A stretch of DNA of 11,733 bases, taken from the NCBI GenBank assembly GCA_947649215.1, contig CANSQW010000021.1, positions 1 to 11,733 of the forward strand, in the 5' to 3' direction. Below the pieces are notes generated by a model. That model searched no databases. It was not told where the DNA came from and saw only the letters and a list, made by a program, of their open reading frames with translations. Position 1 is the first letter of the stretch, and each line of letters opens with the position of its first letter. This document shows, in pieces, positions 1-6,459 of this stretch. This DNA is from an uncultured bacterium (GTDB lineage: Bacteria; Actinomycetota; Coriobacteriia; Coriobacteriales; Eggerthellaceae). The position numbers were made by a program, and so were the translations under genes.

Positions 1-43
1 CCCTGCGGGCGCGCCGGCAGCCGGTGAGACGTCGGGCTCCGTC

Positions 44-958
44 ATGGGGCGAGCTGCTCGCGATGCGTCCCTCGCCGGCGCGGCGGCGGGCCGCCCTTCC
101 CGCGGATCCCTCCGTGGCGGGCGTGAGACCTTCCGCTACGACGGCCTGCGCGACGAGGTGCGCGAGCTGGGCGAGGCGCGCCCGTCCCGCGGGTCGCGCG
201 GCGCGACGGGTGCCTCTCCGGCGCCTGCCCGTCCACGTCCCAGCTGGATGCCGGCCGAGGACGAATCCACGCCCCGCGCTGAGCGGCCGTCCCGCGATGC
301 GCGCGCCGAGGGCATCGAGGACGAGCCGCCTTCCGGCAAGCACGGCCTGATGGGGCGCCTGTCGAAGGCGCGCCGCAACGCGTCTAAGGCCAAGGCCGAC
401 CGCGAGTTCACCCGCCGTTACGGTGACGACAAGCCCTCGGCCGCCGAGTCGGGGCCCCGCGCCGCCGTCTACGAGACTCAGATGGGCCGCCAGCACAAGC
501 GTGCCGCGCGCCTGCAGGACGGCCGAGACGCCGCGCGGCGCTCGTCTGCCCCGTCCCGCCCCTCCGACAAGCGCGAGGGGGGCTCGGCTCGCAACCGGCT
601 GGTCACCCTGGGTGCCGTGGCGGTGTGCCTGCTGCTGACCTGCGTGTTCCTGTATCCGCCGGCTCAGCAGTACTACCAGGAGGTGCGCGAGCGCGACCGC
701 CTGCAGGCCGAGTACGCCGCCATCCAGCAGCGCAATGACGCCATCCAGCGCGAGGTGGACTACCTCTCGGCCGACGCCGGGGTGCAGGACAAGGCCCGCG
801 CGGAGTTCGGCTGGGTGATGGAAGGCGAGCGCTCCGTGAGCGTCACGGGCGTCGACGTGCCGGACGACTCGAAGTTCACGGCTAACATCGTGGCAGGCGA
901 GGTTCCCGCACCCGATACCTGGTACTCCTTCCTCGATCCGCTGTTCGGGGTGGGCTAG
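44..958 (+). CDS. FtsB/DivIC-family septum formation initiator with long basic N-terminal extension (start uncertain, possibly partial)
   Basis: Likely a bitopic divisome protein of the FtsB/DivIC family, which bridges early and late division proteins at the septum. Counting from the ATG at 44, residues 1-185 are a cytoplasmic, Arg/Ser/Pro/Ala-rich low-complexity region. Residues about 187-204 form one hydrophobic segment (VTLGAVAVCLLLTCVFLY). A coiled coil follows at about 208-245 (rich in Glu, Arg, Gln), then the family-typical stretch with DKARAEFGWVMEGE near 250-265. FtsB proteins are usually about 100 residues, so the N-terminal half is an extension. The frame stays open and coding-like back to base 2, and no Shine-Dalgarno precedes the ATG at 44, so the true start may lie upstream of the window. 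An internal ATG at 350 is also in frame. The Ppx/GppA gene starts 69 bp downstream, so co-transcription is plausible. The family call rests on architecture (membrane segment, coiled coil, short tail) and is fairly sure. Confidence 0.8.
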   Translation: MGRAARDASLAGAAAGRPSRGSLRGGRETFRYDGLRDEVRELGEARPSRGSRGATGASPAPARPRPSWMPAEDESTPRAERPSRDARAEGIEDEPPSGKHGLMGRLSKARRNASKAKADREFTRRYGDDKPSAAESGPRAAVYETQMGRQHKRAARLQDGRDAARRSSAPSRPSDKREGGSARNRLVTLGAVAVCLLLTCVFLYPPAQQYYQEVRERDRLQAEYAAIQQRNDAIQREVDYLSADAGVQDKARAEFGWVMEGERSVSVTGVDVPDDSKFTANIVAGEVPAPDTWYSFLDPLFGVG

Positions 959-1027
959 CGCCGCCTTCCGGCCATCGTGCCGCCGACCGCGGGCCGACGG
1001 CTTTTCCGCAAGCGAAGGGAGCACGTC

Positions 1028-1972
1028 ATGGGGTACCTCCCCGGCCGCTACGCGGCCATTGACATCGGAACCGTCACCTGCCGCATGCTCGTCGCCGACG
1101 TGGCGGCTGACGGGGCCATCACCGAGCTGACCAAGGAATACGCCATCACCAACCTCGGCGAGGGGGTGGATGCCTCGGGCCTGCTCTCGCGCGCTGCCAT
1201 GGATCGCGTGCTGGCGGCGGTCGACCGCTACCTCGCGGTGCGCGACGCCCTGGCCGAGCCGGGCCGCCCCGTCACCACCATCGCCATGGCCACCTCGGCG
1301 GCCCGTGATGCGGCCAACGGCGCTGAGTTCGCCGCGCTTTTGGCCGAGCGCGGCGTCACGCTGGCGGTCATTCCCGGCCAGCGCGAGGCTGCGCTCTCGT
1401 TCCTGGGCGCGAGCAGCGGCTTTCCCGGCGAGGACGTGGCGGTGGTGGACATCGGCGGCGGCTCCACCGAGGTGGTGGCCGGCCGCGCCGGCGCGGAGCC
1501 GGCGATGGCCCGCTCCTTCGACGTGGGCTGCCGGCGCATGACCGAGCGCTTCCTCGCATCCGACCCGCCCACGGCCGCCGAGCGCGAGGCCGCCCGGGCC
1601 TGGGCGCACGACGAGATGGCTCCCTACTTCGCCGACCTGCGTACAGCGGTAGGCGTGGAGCGCATGGTGGCCGTGGCGGGGACGGCCACCACGGTGGTGT
1701 CCGTCCGCGAGGCGATGGCCGTCTACGACTCGGCGCGCGTGCACCGCGCCTTCGTATCCGCCGCCGACCTGCGCGCGGTGGCCGAGCGCCTGGAGAAGCT
1801 GCCCCTCGCCGAGCGCGAGCGCGTGGTGGGGCTCGACCCGGGGCGCGCTCCGGTCATCGTGGCGGGCATGGTCATCCTGGAGGAGGTGCTCGCCCTCATG
1901 GGCCTGCCCGGCTTCACGGTGAGCGAGTCCGACATCCTCGACGGCATGGTGCTCGAGGCCGCTCGCGGCTAG
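1028..1972 (+). CDS. Ppx/GppA family exopolyphosphatase / guanosine pentaphosphate phosphohydrolase
   Basis: A 314-residue member of the Ppx/GppA branch of the ASKHA (sugar kinase/Hsp70/actin) superfamily. These cytoplasmic enzymes release phosphate from polyphosphate and/or convert pppGpp to ppGpp. Visible motifs are the phosphate-1 loop AAIDIGTVTCRMLV (residues 9-22), the ATSAARDAANG stretch, the conserved Glu of the PGQREAALSFLG segment (E120, aligning with the catalytic Glu of E. coli Ppx), the phosphate-2 loop VVDIGGGSTEVV (D141-T147) and the adenosine-region motif VAGTATTVVS. I chose ATG 1028 because AAGGGAG (1015-1021) lies 6 nt upstream. The frame is open to an ATG-less start at 977, but that stretch has no ribosome site. 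The length fits the short actinobacterial form, without the C-terminal HD-like domain of E. coli Ppx. Sequence alone does not separate polyphosphate from pppGpp specificity. Confidence 0.92.
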   Translation: MGYLPGRYAAIDIGTVTCRMLVADVAADGAITELTKEYAITNLGEGVDASGLLSRAAMDRVLAAVDRYLAVRDALAEPGRPVTTIAMATSAARDAANGAEFAALLAERGVTLAVIPGQREAALSFLGASSGFPGEDVAVVDIGGGSTEVVAGRAGAEPAMARSFDVGCRRMTERFLASDPPTAAEREAARAWAHDEMAPYFADLRTAVGVERMVAVAGTATTVVSVREAMAVYDSARVHRAFVSAADLRAVAERLEKLPLAERERVVGLDPGRAPVIVAGMVILEEVLALMGLPGFTVSESDILDGMVLEAARG

Positions 1973-2018
1973 CCTCGCCTGCGGCCCGTGGGCTTCCGCC
2001 GCCGTGGCATGAGTGTAA

Positions 2019-2047
2019 GGTTTTTCCCGGTGCCGCTGTGCTAACAT
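2019..2047 (+). promoter_or_regulatory. Candidate promoter for tRNA-Leu
   Basis: A -10-like TAACAT (2042-2047) lies 17 bp after GGTTTT (2019-2024). The expected start near 2054 is about 9 nt before the mature tRNA. The -35 is poor against TTGACA, but the same (C/G)GTTTT-17-TAnnAT arrangement occurs before leuC. This stretch is the only AT-rich patch in the Ppx-tRNA gap. Confidence 0.35.
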
Positions 2048-2062
2048 GATGGGCTGTGCTGC

Positions 2063-2147
2063 GGGGGCGTGGCGGAACTGGCATACGCAGCGGACTTAAA
2101 ATCCGCCGCCGCAAGGCTTAAGGGTTCGAACCCCTTCGCCCCTACCA
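2063..2147 (+). tRNA. tRNA-Leu, anticodon UAA
   Basis: A complete type II cloverleaf. The acceptor stem is GGGGGCG (2063-2069) paired with CGCCCCT (2137-2143), with G1-U72 as the only wobble. The D stem uses GCGG (2072-2075). The anticodon stem is GCGGA/TCCGC (2090-2094 with 2102-2106), closing a 7-nt loop with TAA at 2097-2099. The long variable arm folds as GCC-GCAA-GGC (2108-2117), as expected for leucine. The T arm is AAGGG-TTCGAAC-CCCTT (2120-2136). The discriminator is A2144, the leucine identity base, and CCA is encoded (2145-2147). It reads UUA/UUG codons, which are rare in this GC-rich DNA. The polyprenyl synthase ATG is only 48 bp downstream with no terminator between, so a joint primary transcript is likely. 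Confidence 0.97.
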
Positions 2148-2195
2148 ACATCTTCCGCCGCACCCTGACCGTCCGACCCTAGGCAAGAAAGCGCT

Positions 2196-3245
2196 ATGGA
2201 TACCATCAACGAGATCATCGCGGGCGTCGAGAAGCCCCCCACCTCCTTCGAGGAGTACCTGACCTGCTATGCGAACGAGGTGGGCGCGCTCGTCAACGAG
2301 TACATCCCTCGTGGCACCCATCCCGACATGAACCGCTACCTCTACGAGCCCCTGTTCTCCTACAGCCAGAACGGCGGCAAGCGCCATCGGCCGCTCATCT
2401 GCTTCGCGGCCTGCCAGGCCGTGGGCGGCAACATGGAGCGCGCCACCTCGGCGGCTGCGGCTATCGAGCACTTCCACACGGCGGCGCTCATCCACGATGA
2501 CATCGCCGACGAGGCCGAGCTGCGCCGCGGCGAGCCGTGCCTGCACCTCACCGAGGGGCTCGGCCTGGCCATCAACATGGGCGACCTGGCGCTTTCCCTG
2601 GTCAACGGCACGGTGATGAACGATGCCAACCTCGACGACGCCACCAAGGTGCGCGTGGTGACCGAGCTCATCAACATGACGCGCCGCACCATCGAGGGCC
2701 AGGCGCTCGACATCGGCTGGGCGCGTGACGGCCGCTACGACATCACGCCCGAGGACTACCTGGTCATGGCCACGCACAAGACCGCCCACTACTCGGGCGC
2801 CGTGCCCCTGGCCATCGGCGCCATCATCGGCGGCGGCACGGACGCCCAGGTGGAGGCCCTGCGCAACTACGGCCTGGACACGGGCCTGGCGTTCCAGATC
2901 CAGGATGACCTGCTCAACCTGGTGGGCAGCGAGGAGTCCACGAAGAAGGACTTCCGCAACGACCTGACCGAGGGCAAGCGCACGCTCGTGGTGGTGCACG
3001 CGCTGCAGAACTCGCCGCAGCGCGACCGCCTGATCGAGATCCTCTCCTCCAAGGAGAAGGATCCGGCCGTGCTGGCCGAGGCCGTGGAGATCATGGAGGC
3101 GAGCGGCTCGGTGGACTATGCGCGCGCCTACGCGGAGAACCTTACGAGCATCGCGAAGAACCGCCTCATCGACATGGTGGAGCCGTCGCCCTCGCGCGAC
3201 TTGCTCGTGTCCATGGCCGACTGGTTCGTGAGCAGGTTGAAGTAG
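2196..3245 (+). CDS. Polyprenyl (isoprenyl) diphosphate synthase
   Basis: A 349-residue all-alpha trans-prenyltransferase that elongates allylic diphosphates with isopentenyl diphosphate, probably for the menaquinone side chain or lipid carriers. The lysine-type substrate motif NGGKRHRP is near residues 60-67. The first Asp-rich motif is HDDIAD (D101, D102, D105). GLAINMGDLALSL follows, and the second Asp-rich region is FQIQDDLLN (D237, D238), with Asn where the fifth position is usually Asp, as in some geranylgeranyl synthases. KKDFRNDLTEGKRT is the conserved C-terminal loop. The residues four and five before the first motif are Ala, with no bulky aromatic, which in this family goes with longer products; chain length is therefore inferred as C20 or longer. 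The start ATG follows a modest GGCAAGAAAG site. The next gene begins 2 nt after the stop, so the two are very likely coupled. Confidence 0.93.
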   Translation: MDTINEIIAGVEKPPTSFEEYLTCYANEVGALVNEYIPRGTHPDMNRYLYEPLFSYSQNGGKRHRPLICFAACQAVGGNMERATSAAAAIEHFHTAALIHDDIADEAELRRGEPCLHLTEGLGLAINMGDLALSLVNGTVMNDANLDDATKVRVVTELINMTRRTIEGQALDIGWARDGRYDITPEDYLVMATHKTAHYSGAVPLAIGAIIGGGTDAQVEALRNYGLDTGLAFQIQDDLLNLVGSEESTKKDFRNDLTEGKRTLVVVHALQNSPQRDRLIEILSSKEKDPAVLAEAVEIMEASGSVDYARAYAENLTSIAKNRLIDMVEPSPSRDLLVSMADWFVSRLK

Positions 3246-3247
3246 CC

Positions 3248-4147
3248 ATGAAGGCCATCGAGATCGGCCAGACGGGCCCCGCCGTCGAAGACGTCCAGCA
3301 TCGCCTGATGCTCATCGGGCACCTGACGGAGGACCAGGTGACGGGCGCCTACGATGAGGCCACCGCCCAGGCCGTGCGCGCGTTCTGCCGCAACGTGGGC
3401 GTGCCCGAGTCGTCGGAGGTGACCGAGAAGGTGTGGGCGGCCCTGGTGGACGCGTCCTATTCGCTCGGCGACCGCACGCTCTACCTGCGTATGCCCTACT
3501 TCCACGGCCATGACGTGCTCGAGCTGCAGCAGGCTCTCGGCGCGCTCGGCTTTGCCGTGGGGCATGAGGACGCCATCTTCGGCGCCTATACCGAGATGGC
3601 CCTCCGCAAGTTCCAGCTGAACCTGGGCCTGCCCTCGGACGGCATCGCCGGTGCCTACACCTATGCGGCCCTGCGCAACCTCCATCACTCGTGGGAGGGG
3701 AAGGGCGCGGCCCACGCGCCGCTGCACCTGGGCTTCGCGCGCGCGGCCGATGTGCTAGAGGCCAACGCGCTGTGCCTGTTCGGCACCGACGGCTTCGCGC
3801 GGTCGGTGGCCTCGCGTATGTCGAACCTGGCGCTGGCCACGAACCCGGCCTCCAAGATCGTGAGCGCCGACGCGCTCTCGGTGGCGCCGGACGACGGCAT
3901 GCTGCTCGTGCACGTGGCGGTGCAGGGCGCCCCGGTGGAAGAGGCCGTGCCCGCCGTGGACTGCACCGATGACGAGGGGCTTTCCCTGCGGCTCAAGACC
4001 GCCATCGCGGCAGCGCGCGCCGCGCGCCCGGCTCGCATCACGCTGGCGCTGCCAAGCCAGATGTGGGAGGACGCCGGCGCCGACCGCTCGGCCCAGCACT
4101 TCGCTATCACGCTGCTCGACGCGCTCTGCCTGGCGCTCTCGGAGTAG
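3248..4147 (+). CDS. Protein with two peptidoglycan-binding repeats and a degenerate C-terminal domain
   Basis: A 299-residue protein starting 2 nt after the prenyl synthase stop codon. Two PG_binding_1-type repeats are visible. Residues about 5-68 carry GPAVEDVQHRLMLIGHL, then an AVRAF element and KVWAALVD. Residues about 85-148 carry DVLELQQALGALGF, then ALRKFQLNLGLPSDGIAG and TYAALRNL. The linker and C-terminal part (about 165-299) have alternating helices and strands (VASRMSNLALATNP, LLVHVAVQG, ARITLALPSQMW). They resemble an amidase_3-like fold in spacing, but I see no zinc-binding His/Glu set, so enzyme activity is doubtful. There is no signal peptide or membrane segment, so it appears cytoplasmic, as the actinobacterial regulator CwlM is. 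That parallel is inference. The weak ribosome site (AGCAGGTTGAAG) within the previous gene's end supports translational coupling. Confidence 0.82.
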   Translation: MKAIEIGQTGPAVEDVQHRLMLIGHLTEDQVTGAYDEATAQAVRAFCRNVGVPESSEVTEKVWAALVDASYSLGDRTLYLRMPYFHGHDVLELQQALGALGFAVGHEDAIFGAYTEMALRKFQLNLGLPSDGIAGAYTYAALRNLHHSWEGKGAAHAPLHLGFARAADVLEANALCLFGTDGFARSVASRMSNLALATNPASKIVSADALSVAPDDGMLLVHVAVQGAPVEEAVPAVDCTDDEGLSLRLKTAIAAARAARPARITLALPSQMWEDAGADRSAQHFAITLLDALCLALSE

Positions 4148-4158
4148 CGCGCTGCCTG

Positions 4159-4190
4159 CGGCTCGCGCCCGCGTTCCCGGCGTGGAGCCG
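4159..4190 (+). terminator. GC-rich hairpin after the peptidoglycan-binding gene
   Basis: CGGCTC-GCGCC (4159-4169) pairs with GGCGT-(G)-GAGCCG (4179-4190) around a 9-nt loop. This gives 11 pairs with one bulge and one G-U. It sits 12 bp past the stop codon, but no T-run follows, so it could be a weak or factor-assisted terminator or just a GC-rich intergenic fold. Confidence 0.3.
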
Positions 4191-4240
4191 TCAGCCTGCC
4201 TCCCTTCCCGGCGCCTTTGTTTCGCCAGGGTTAACTGTGC

Positions 4241-4269
4241 CGTTTTCCCGCTGGGGCCGGTGGTACAAT
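4241..4269 (+). promoter_or_regulatory. leuC: Candidate promoter for leuCD
   Basis: TACAAT (4264-4269) is a good -10, with CGTTTT (4241-4246) 17 bp upstream as a weak -35. The predicted start near 4276 gives a leader of only about 34 nt before the leuC ATG. That is too short for a T-box or peptide attenuator. An 8-bp palindrome TTACGTAA (4279-4286) lies just past the start point and could be an operator half, though this is speculative. Confidence 0.5.
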
Positions 4270-4309
4270 GCTGGGGTTTTACGTAAGCATTACCGGAAGG
4301 GGAGCGTAC

Positions 4310-5602
4310 ATGGCACGTCCCATGACCATGGCGGAGAAGATTCTCGCCGCCCACGCCGGCCTGGACGAGGTGGAGCCGGGGCAGCTCATCGAGTGCGACC
4401 TGGACCTGGTGCTGGCCAACGACGTGACGGCGCCCATCGCCATCAAGACCGTTCGCGAGATCACCGACCGCGTGTTCGACCCGGAGCGCGTGGTGCTCGT
4501 CCCAGACCACTATGTGCCCAACAAGGACATCAAGAGTGCCGAGCAGGCCAAGATCGTGCGCGACTTCGCGCGCGAGCAGGGCGTCACCCACTACTACGAG
4601 GTGGGCTGCATGGGCGTTGAGCACGCGCTTCTGCCCGAGCAGGGCGTGGTGGGCGCGGGTGACCTGGTCATCGGCGCCGACAGCCACACCTGCACCTACG
4701 GCGCGCTCGGAGCCTTCACCACGGGCGTGGGATCCACCGACGCCGGCGTGGGCATGGCCACGGGCAAGGCGTGGTTCAAGGTGCCCGAGACCATCAAGTT
4801 CGTCATCGACGGGAAGCTGGCCCCGGGCGTGACCGGCAAGGACGTCATCCTGCACATCATCGGCATGATCGGCGTGGACGGGGCCCTGTACCAGGCCATG
4901 GAGTTCACCGGCAGCGCCATCGAGGCGCTTCCCATGGACGAGCGCCTGTCCATCTCCAACATGGCCATCGAGGCGGGCGGCAAGGCCGGCCTCATCCCCG
5001 TGGACGACGTGACCCGCGCCTACATGGACGGGCGCGTCGAGCGTCCCTACACCGCCTACTACTCTGACGAGGACGCCGAGTTCGCGCGGGTCATCGAGAT
5101 AGACGCCGCCGATATCGTGCCCACGGTGGCCTTCCCGCACCTGCCCTCCAACACGCGCCCCGTGGCCGAGGCGCGCGACGTGCGCATCGACCAGGCCGTC
5201 ATCGGCAGCTGCACCAACGGGCGCCTGGACGACATGCGCCAGGCCGCGGCGGTGCTCCGCGGGCGCAAGGTGCACCCGGACGTGCGCTGCATCGTCATCC
5301 CCGCTACCCAGCAGGTCTACCGCCAGTGCATGGAAGAGGGCCTGATGGACGTGTTCCTGGACGCCAACTGCGCCGTGTCCACGCCTACCTGCGGCCCGTG
5401 CCTTGGCGGCTACATGGGCATCCTGGCCGCGGGGGAGCGCGCCATCGCCACCACGAACCGCAACTTCGTCGGCCGCATGGGCGATCCCACGAGCGAGGTC
5501 TACCTGTCCTCGCCGGCGGTCGCCGCCGCCAGCGCCGTGCTGGGGCACATCGGCCTGCCGGACGACCTGGAGCCCGTCGCCTGCGCGGCGGACGCGGAAT
5601 AG
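4310..5602 (+). CDS. leuC: 3-isopropylmalate dehydratase large subunit
   Basis: The 430-residue large subunit of isopropylmalate isomerase, which with LeuD converts 2-isopropylmalate to 3-isopropylmalate in leucine synthesis. The three [4Fe-4S] ligands are visible: C301 in IGSCTNGR, and C361 and C364 in PTCGPCLGG. Other aconitase-family signatures are [20 protein letters not shown] (about residue 123 on) and [10 protein letters not shown] near the end. The length matches the compact LeuC type of anaerobes and archaea (about 420), shorter than E. coli LeuC (466). I set the start at ATG 4310 because GGAAGGGGAG lies just upstream; the in-frame ATG at 4268 falls inside the -10 region. LeuD follows after 8 nt. 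The compact LeuC form is shared with homoaconitase, but the leuD and leuB neighbours make leucine synthesis by far the likelier role. Confidence 0.96.
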   Translation: MARPMTMAEKILAAHAGLDEVEPGQLIECDLDLVLANDVTAPIAIKTVREITDRVFDPERVVLVPDHYVPNKDIKSAEQAKIVRDFAREQGVTHYYEVGCMGVEHALLPEQGVVGAGDLVIGADSHTCTYGALGAFTTGVGSTDAGVGMATGKAWFKVPETIKFVIDGKLAPGVTGKDVILHIIGMIGVDGALYQAMEFTGSAIEALPMDERLSISNMAIEAGGKAGLIPVDDVTRAYMDGRVERPYTAYYSDEDAEFARVIEIDAADIVPTVAFPHLPSNTRPVAEARDVRIDQAVIGSCTNGRLDDMRQAAAVLRGRKVHPDVRCIVIPATQQVYRQCMEEGLMDVFLDANCAVSTPTCGPCLGGYMGILAAGERAIATTNRNFVGRMGDPTSEVYLSSPAVAAASAVLGHIGLPDDLEPVACAADAE

Positions 5603-5610
5603 GAGGAGCC

Positions 5611-6102
5611 ATGGAGTTCAAGGGCACCGTCCATCGCTACGGGCGCGACGTCGACACCGACGTCATCATCCCGGCGCGCTACCTCAATACCTCCGACCCT
5701 GCTGAGCTGGCCCGCCATTGCCTCGAGGACCTGGATGCCGGGTTCGTCGAGAAGGTGGCGCCGGGCGACATCATCGTGGCCGAGGAGAACTTCGGCTGCG
5801 GCAGCTCGCGCGAGCACGCACCCATCGCCATCAGGGCGGCCGGCGTGGACGTGGTCATCGCCAAGTCCTTCGCGCGCATCTTCTACCGCAACGCCATCAA
5901 CACGGGGCTCGCCATCATGGAGTGCCCCGAGGCGGTGGACGCCATCGCCGACGGCGACGTGGTGAGCGTGGACGCCGACGCGGGCGTCATCACCGACGAG
6001 ACCACCGGCCAGACCTTCACGGCCCAGCCGTTCCCCCCGTTCATCCGCGAGATCATCGAGGCCGGCGGCCTGGTGAACCGCTGGAAGGCGCGGCTGGGGT
6101 AG
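5611..6102 (+). CDS. leuD: 3-isopropylmalate dehydratase small subunit
   Basis: The 163-residue swivelling small subunit that completes the active site of isopropylmalate isomerase. It starts with DVDTDVIIPARYLNTSD (from residue 13). YLNT is the substrate-recognition loop; as I recall, the same loop is usual in clostridial LeuD. NFGCGSSREHAP (60-71) is the signature helix contacting substrate carboxylates, followed by AKSFARIFYRNAINTGLAI. The length is typical of the short LeuD that partners a compact LeuC. AGGAGG (5601-5606) overlaps the leuC stop codon and lies 4 nt before the ATG, so translation is likely coupled to leuC. After its stop comes a strong hairpin and a 352-bp gap before leuB, so leuB is probably not in the same uninterrupted operon. 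Confidence 0.96.
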   Translation: MEFKGTVHRYGRDVDTDVIIPARYLNTSDPAELARHCLEDLDAGFVEKVAPGDIIVAEENFGCGSSREHAPIAIRAAGVDVVIAKSFARIFYRNAINTGLAIMECPEAVDAIADGDVVSVDADAGVITDETTGQTFTAQPFPPFIREIIEAGGLVNRWKARLG

Positions 6103-6125
6103 AGACGCATGGTCAATTGGTGGAC

Positions 6126-6154
6126 GCGCCGCCTCCGGTCAGGGGGAGGCGCGC
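6126..6154 (+). terminator. Strong hairpin after leuD
   Basis: GCGC-(C)-GCCTCC (6126-6136) pairs with GGAGGC-GCGC (6145-6154). This makes 10 GC-rich pairs with a single bulge and an 8-nt loop. It begins 24 bp after the leuD stop. No T-tract follows, so it is not a canonical intrinsic terminator, but it may reduce read-through of leuCD transcripts or protect their 3' end. Confidence 0.35.
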
Positions 6155-6161
6155 TCGCCGT

Positions 6162-6167
6162 TAGAAT
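6162..6167 (+). promoter_or_regulatory. Candidate -10 element for the small membrane peptide
   Basis: TAGAAT (5 of 6 to TATAAT) lies just past the leuD-end hairpin. A start near 6174 would give a leader of about 50 nt before the small gene at 6225, covering the ribosome-site hairpin. No convincing -35 is visible at 16-18 bp (about 6138-6145), so it is weakly supported. Confidence 0.3.
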
Positions 6168-6197
6168 GACGGCAGCTGGCGAAGTCCGATTGCGGGC

Positions 6198-6223
6198 GGC
6201 GCTCCCCGAAGGGAGTGATCGCC
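6198..6223 (+). promoter_or_regulatory. Hairpin that hides the Shine-Dalgarno of the small peptide gene
   Basis: CTCCC (6202-6206) pairs with GGGAG (6211-6215) across a CGAA tetraloop, and an outer GGCG (6198-6201) pairs with CGCC (6220-6223), with TGAT bulged. GGGAG is the core of the ribosome site AAGGGAG (6209-6215), 9 nt before ATG 6225. In the folded RNA the site is sequestered right up to the start codon. Such sequestration is typical of type I toxin mRNAs, which need processing before translation. Confidence 0.5.
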
Positions 6224-6224
6224 T

Positions 6225-6365
6225 ATGGAGGTATTCCGAGAAATCCTGAACGTCGCTGCGGCCATTGCCACGGTCGCCGGGTTTCTGCTCGAGACGTGGA
6301 GGGAATATAAGCAATGCCGGATGACGAAGGGAGAAAAGGAAAAGGCCGGCGGCAACCGGCCTTAA
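6225..6365 (+). CDS. Small single-membrane-segment peptide, candidate type I toxin
   Basis: A 46-residue open frame with a good ribosome site (AAGGGAG, 6209-6215) and a TAA stop. The start is MEVFREILNVAAAIATVAGF. Residues about 7-22 are hydrophobic and long enough to span or insert in a membrane, followed by LLETWREYKQ and a strongly charged, mostly basic tail rich in Lys, Glu and Gly. One hydrophobic helix plus a charged C-terminal tail is the general build of type I toxins and holin-like peptides (TxpA, BsrG and similar); I do not recognise a specific family. Its codons (AAT, ATA, AAG, GAA) are more AT-rich than those of the flanking leu genes, suggesting later acquisition. It sits alone between leuD and leuB. 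A sequestered ribosome site precedes it and an opposite-strand terminator hairpin overlaps its 3' end. The toxin role is inference; a small conserved membrane protein of unknown role is the alternative. Confidence 0.55.
   Translation: MEVFREILNVAAAIATVAGFLLETWREYKQCRMTKGEKEKAGGNRP
6329..6363 (-). terminator. Intrinsic terminator on the minus strand
   Basis: AAGGCCGG (6342-6349) and CCGGCCTT (6356-6363) form a perfect 8-bp stem with a 6-nt loop. Read on the minus strand, the stem is followed by TTCCTTTTCTCCC, a proper U-rich tract. Read on the plus strand, the following bases (AACCTAATC) are not T-rich. The hairpin therefore points leftward although no annotated minus-strand gene exists here. 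Confidence 0.5.
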
Positions 6366-6424
6366 CCTAATCAACTGAACCTGCGCCGCCCGTCCATGGG
6401 TCACAACCTACGGGCTTCGCCGGC
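6330..6424 (-). ncRNA. Candidate antisense RNA to the small peptide mRNA
   Basis: A transcript from the minus-strand promoter at 6459-6431 would start near 6424. It would end in the U-rich tract after the 6363-6342 hairpin, giving roughly 95 nt. It would be fully complementary to the last dozen codons and the 3' untranslated region of the 46-residue peptide gene. This convergent, 3'-overlapping arrangement matches antitoxin RNAs such as RatA and SR4. The existence of the RNA is inferred only from signals. Confidence 0.35.
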
Positions 6425-6430
6425 TCCATG

Positions 6431-6459
6431 AGTATACCAGGAAAGAGGCGTGAAATGAA
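6431..6459 (-). promoter_or_regulatory. Candidate minus-strand promoter in the leuB leader
   Basis: On the minus strand, TTCATT (6459-6454) is followed after 17 bp by TATACT (6436-6431), a 5-of-6 match to the -10 consensus. It overlaps the leuB ribosome site and start, so its use could compete with leuB expression. It would drive the antisense RNA ending at the 6342-6363 hairpin. Confidence 0.38.

Noticed and set aside
977..1027. Upstream start for the Ppx/GppA gene
   Set aside because: No ribosome site before it, and the added residues are not similar to the family N-terminus; ATG 1028 has a good site.
4148..4309. T-box or leucine leader-peptide attenuator before leuC
   Set aside because: The leader after the -10 is about 34 nt, with no run of Leu codons, no T-box sequence and no terminator.
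3755..5548. Minus-strand open frame of 597 codons opposite the peptidoglycan-binding gene and leuC
   Set aside because: Its product is His/Gly/Val/Ala-rich low-complexity sequence without any motif, the usual antisense shadow of GC-rich genes. The plus-strand genes have clear catalytic motifs.
4310..6102. Homoaconitase instead of isopropylmalate dehydratase
   Set aside because: Compact subunits occur in both, but leuB is next door, no lysine-pathway gene is present, and the small-subunit loop YLNT is, as I recall, the one usual in clostridial LeuD.
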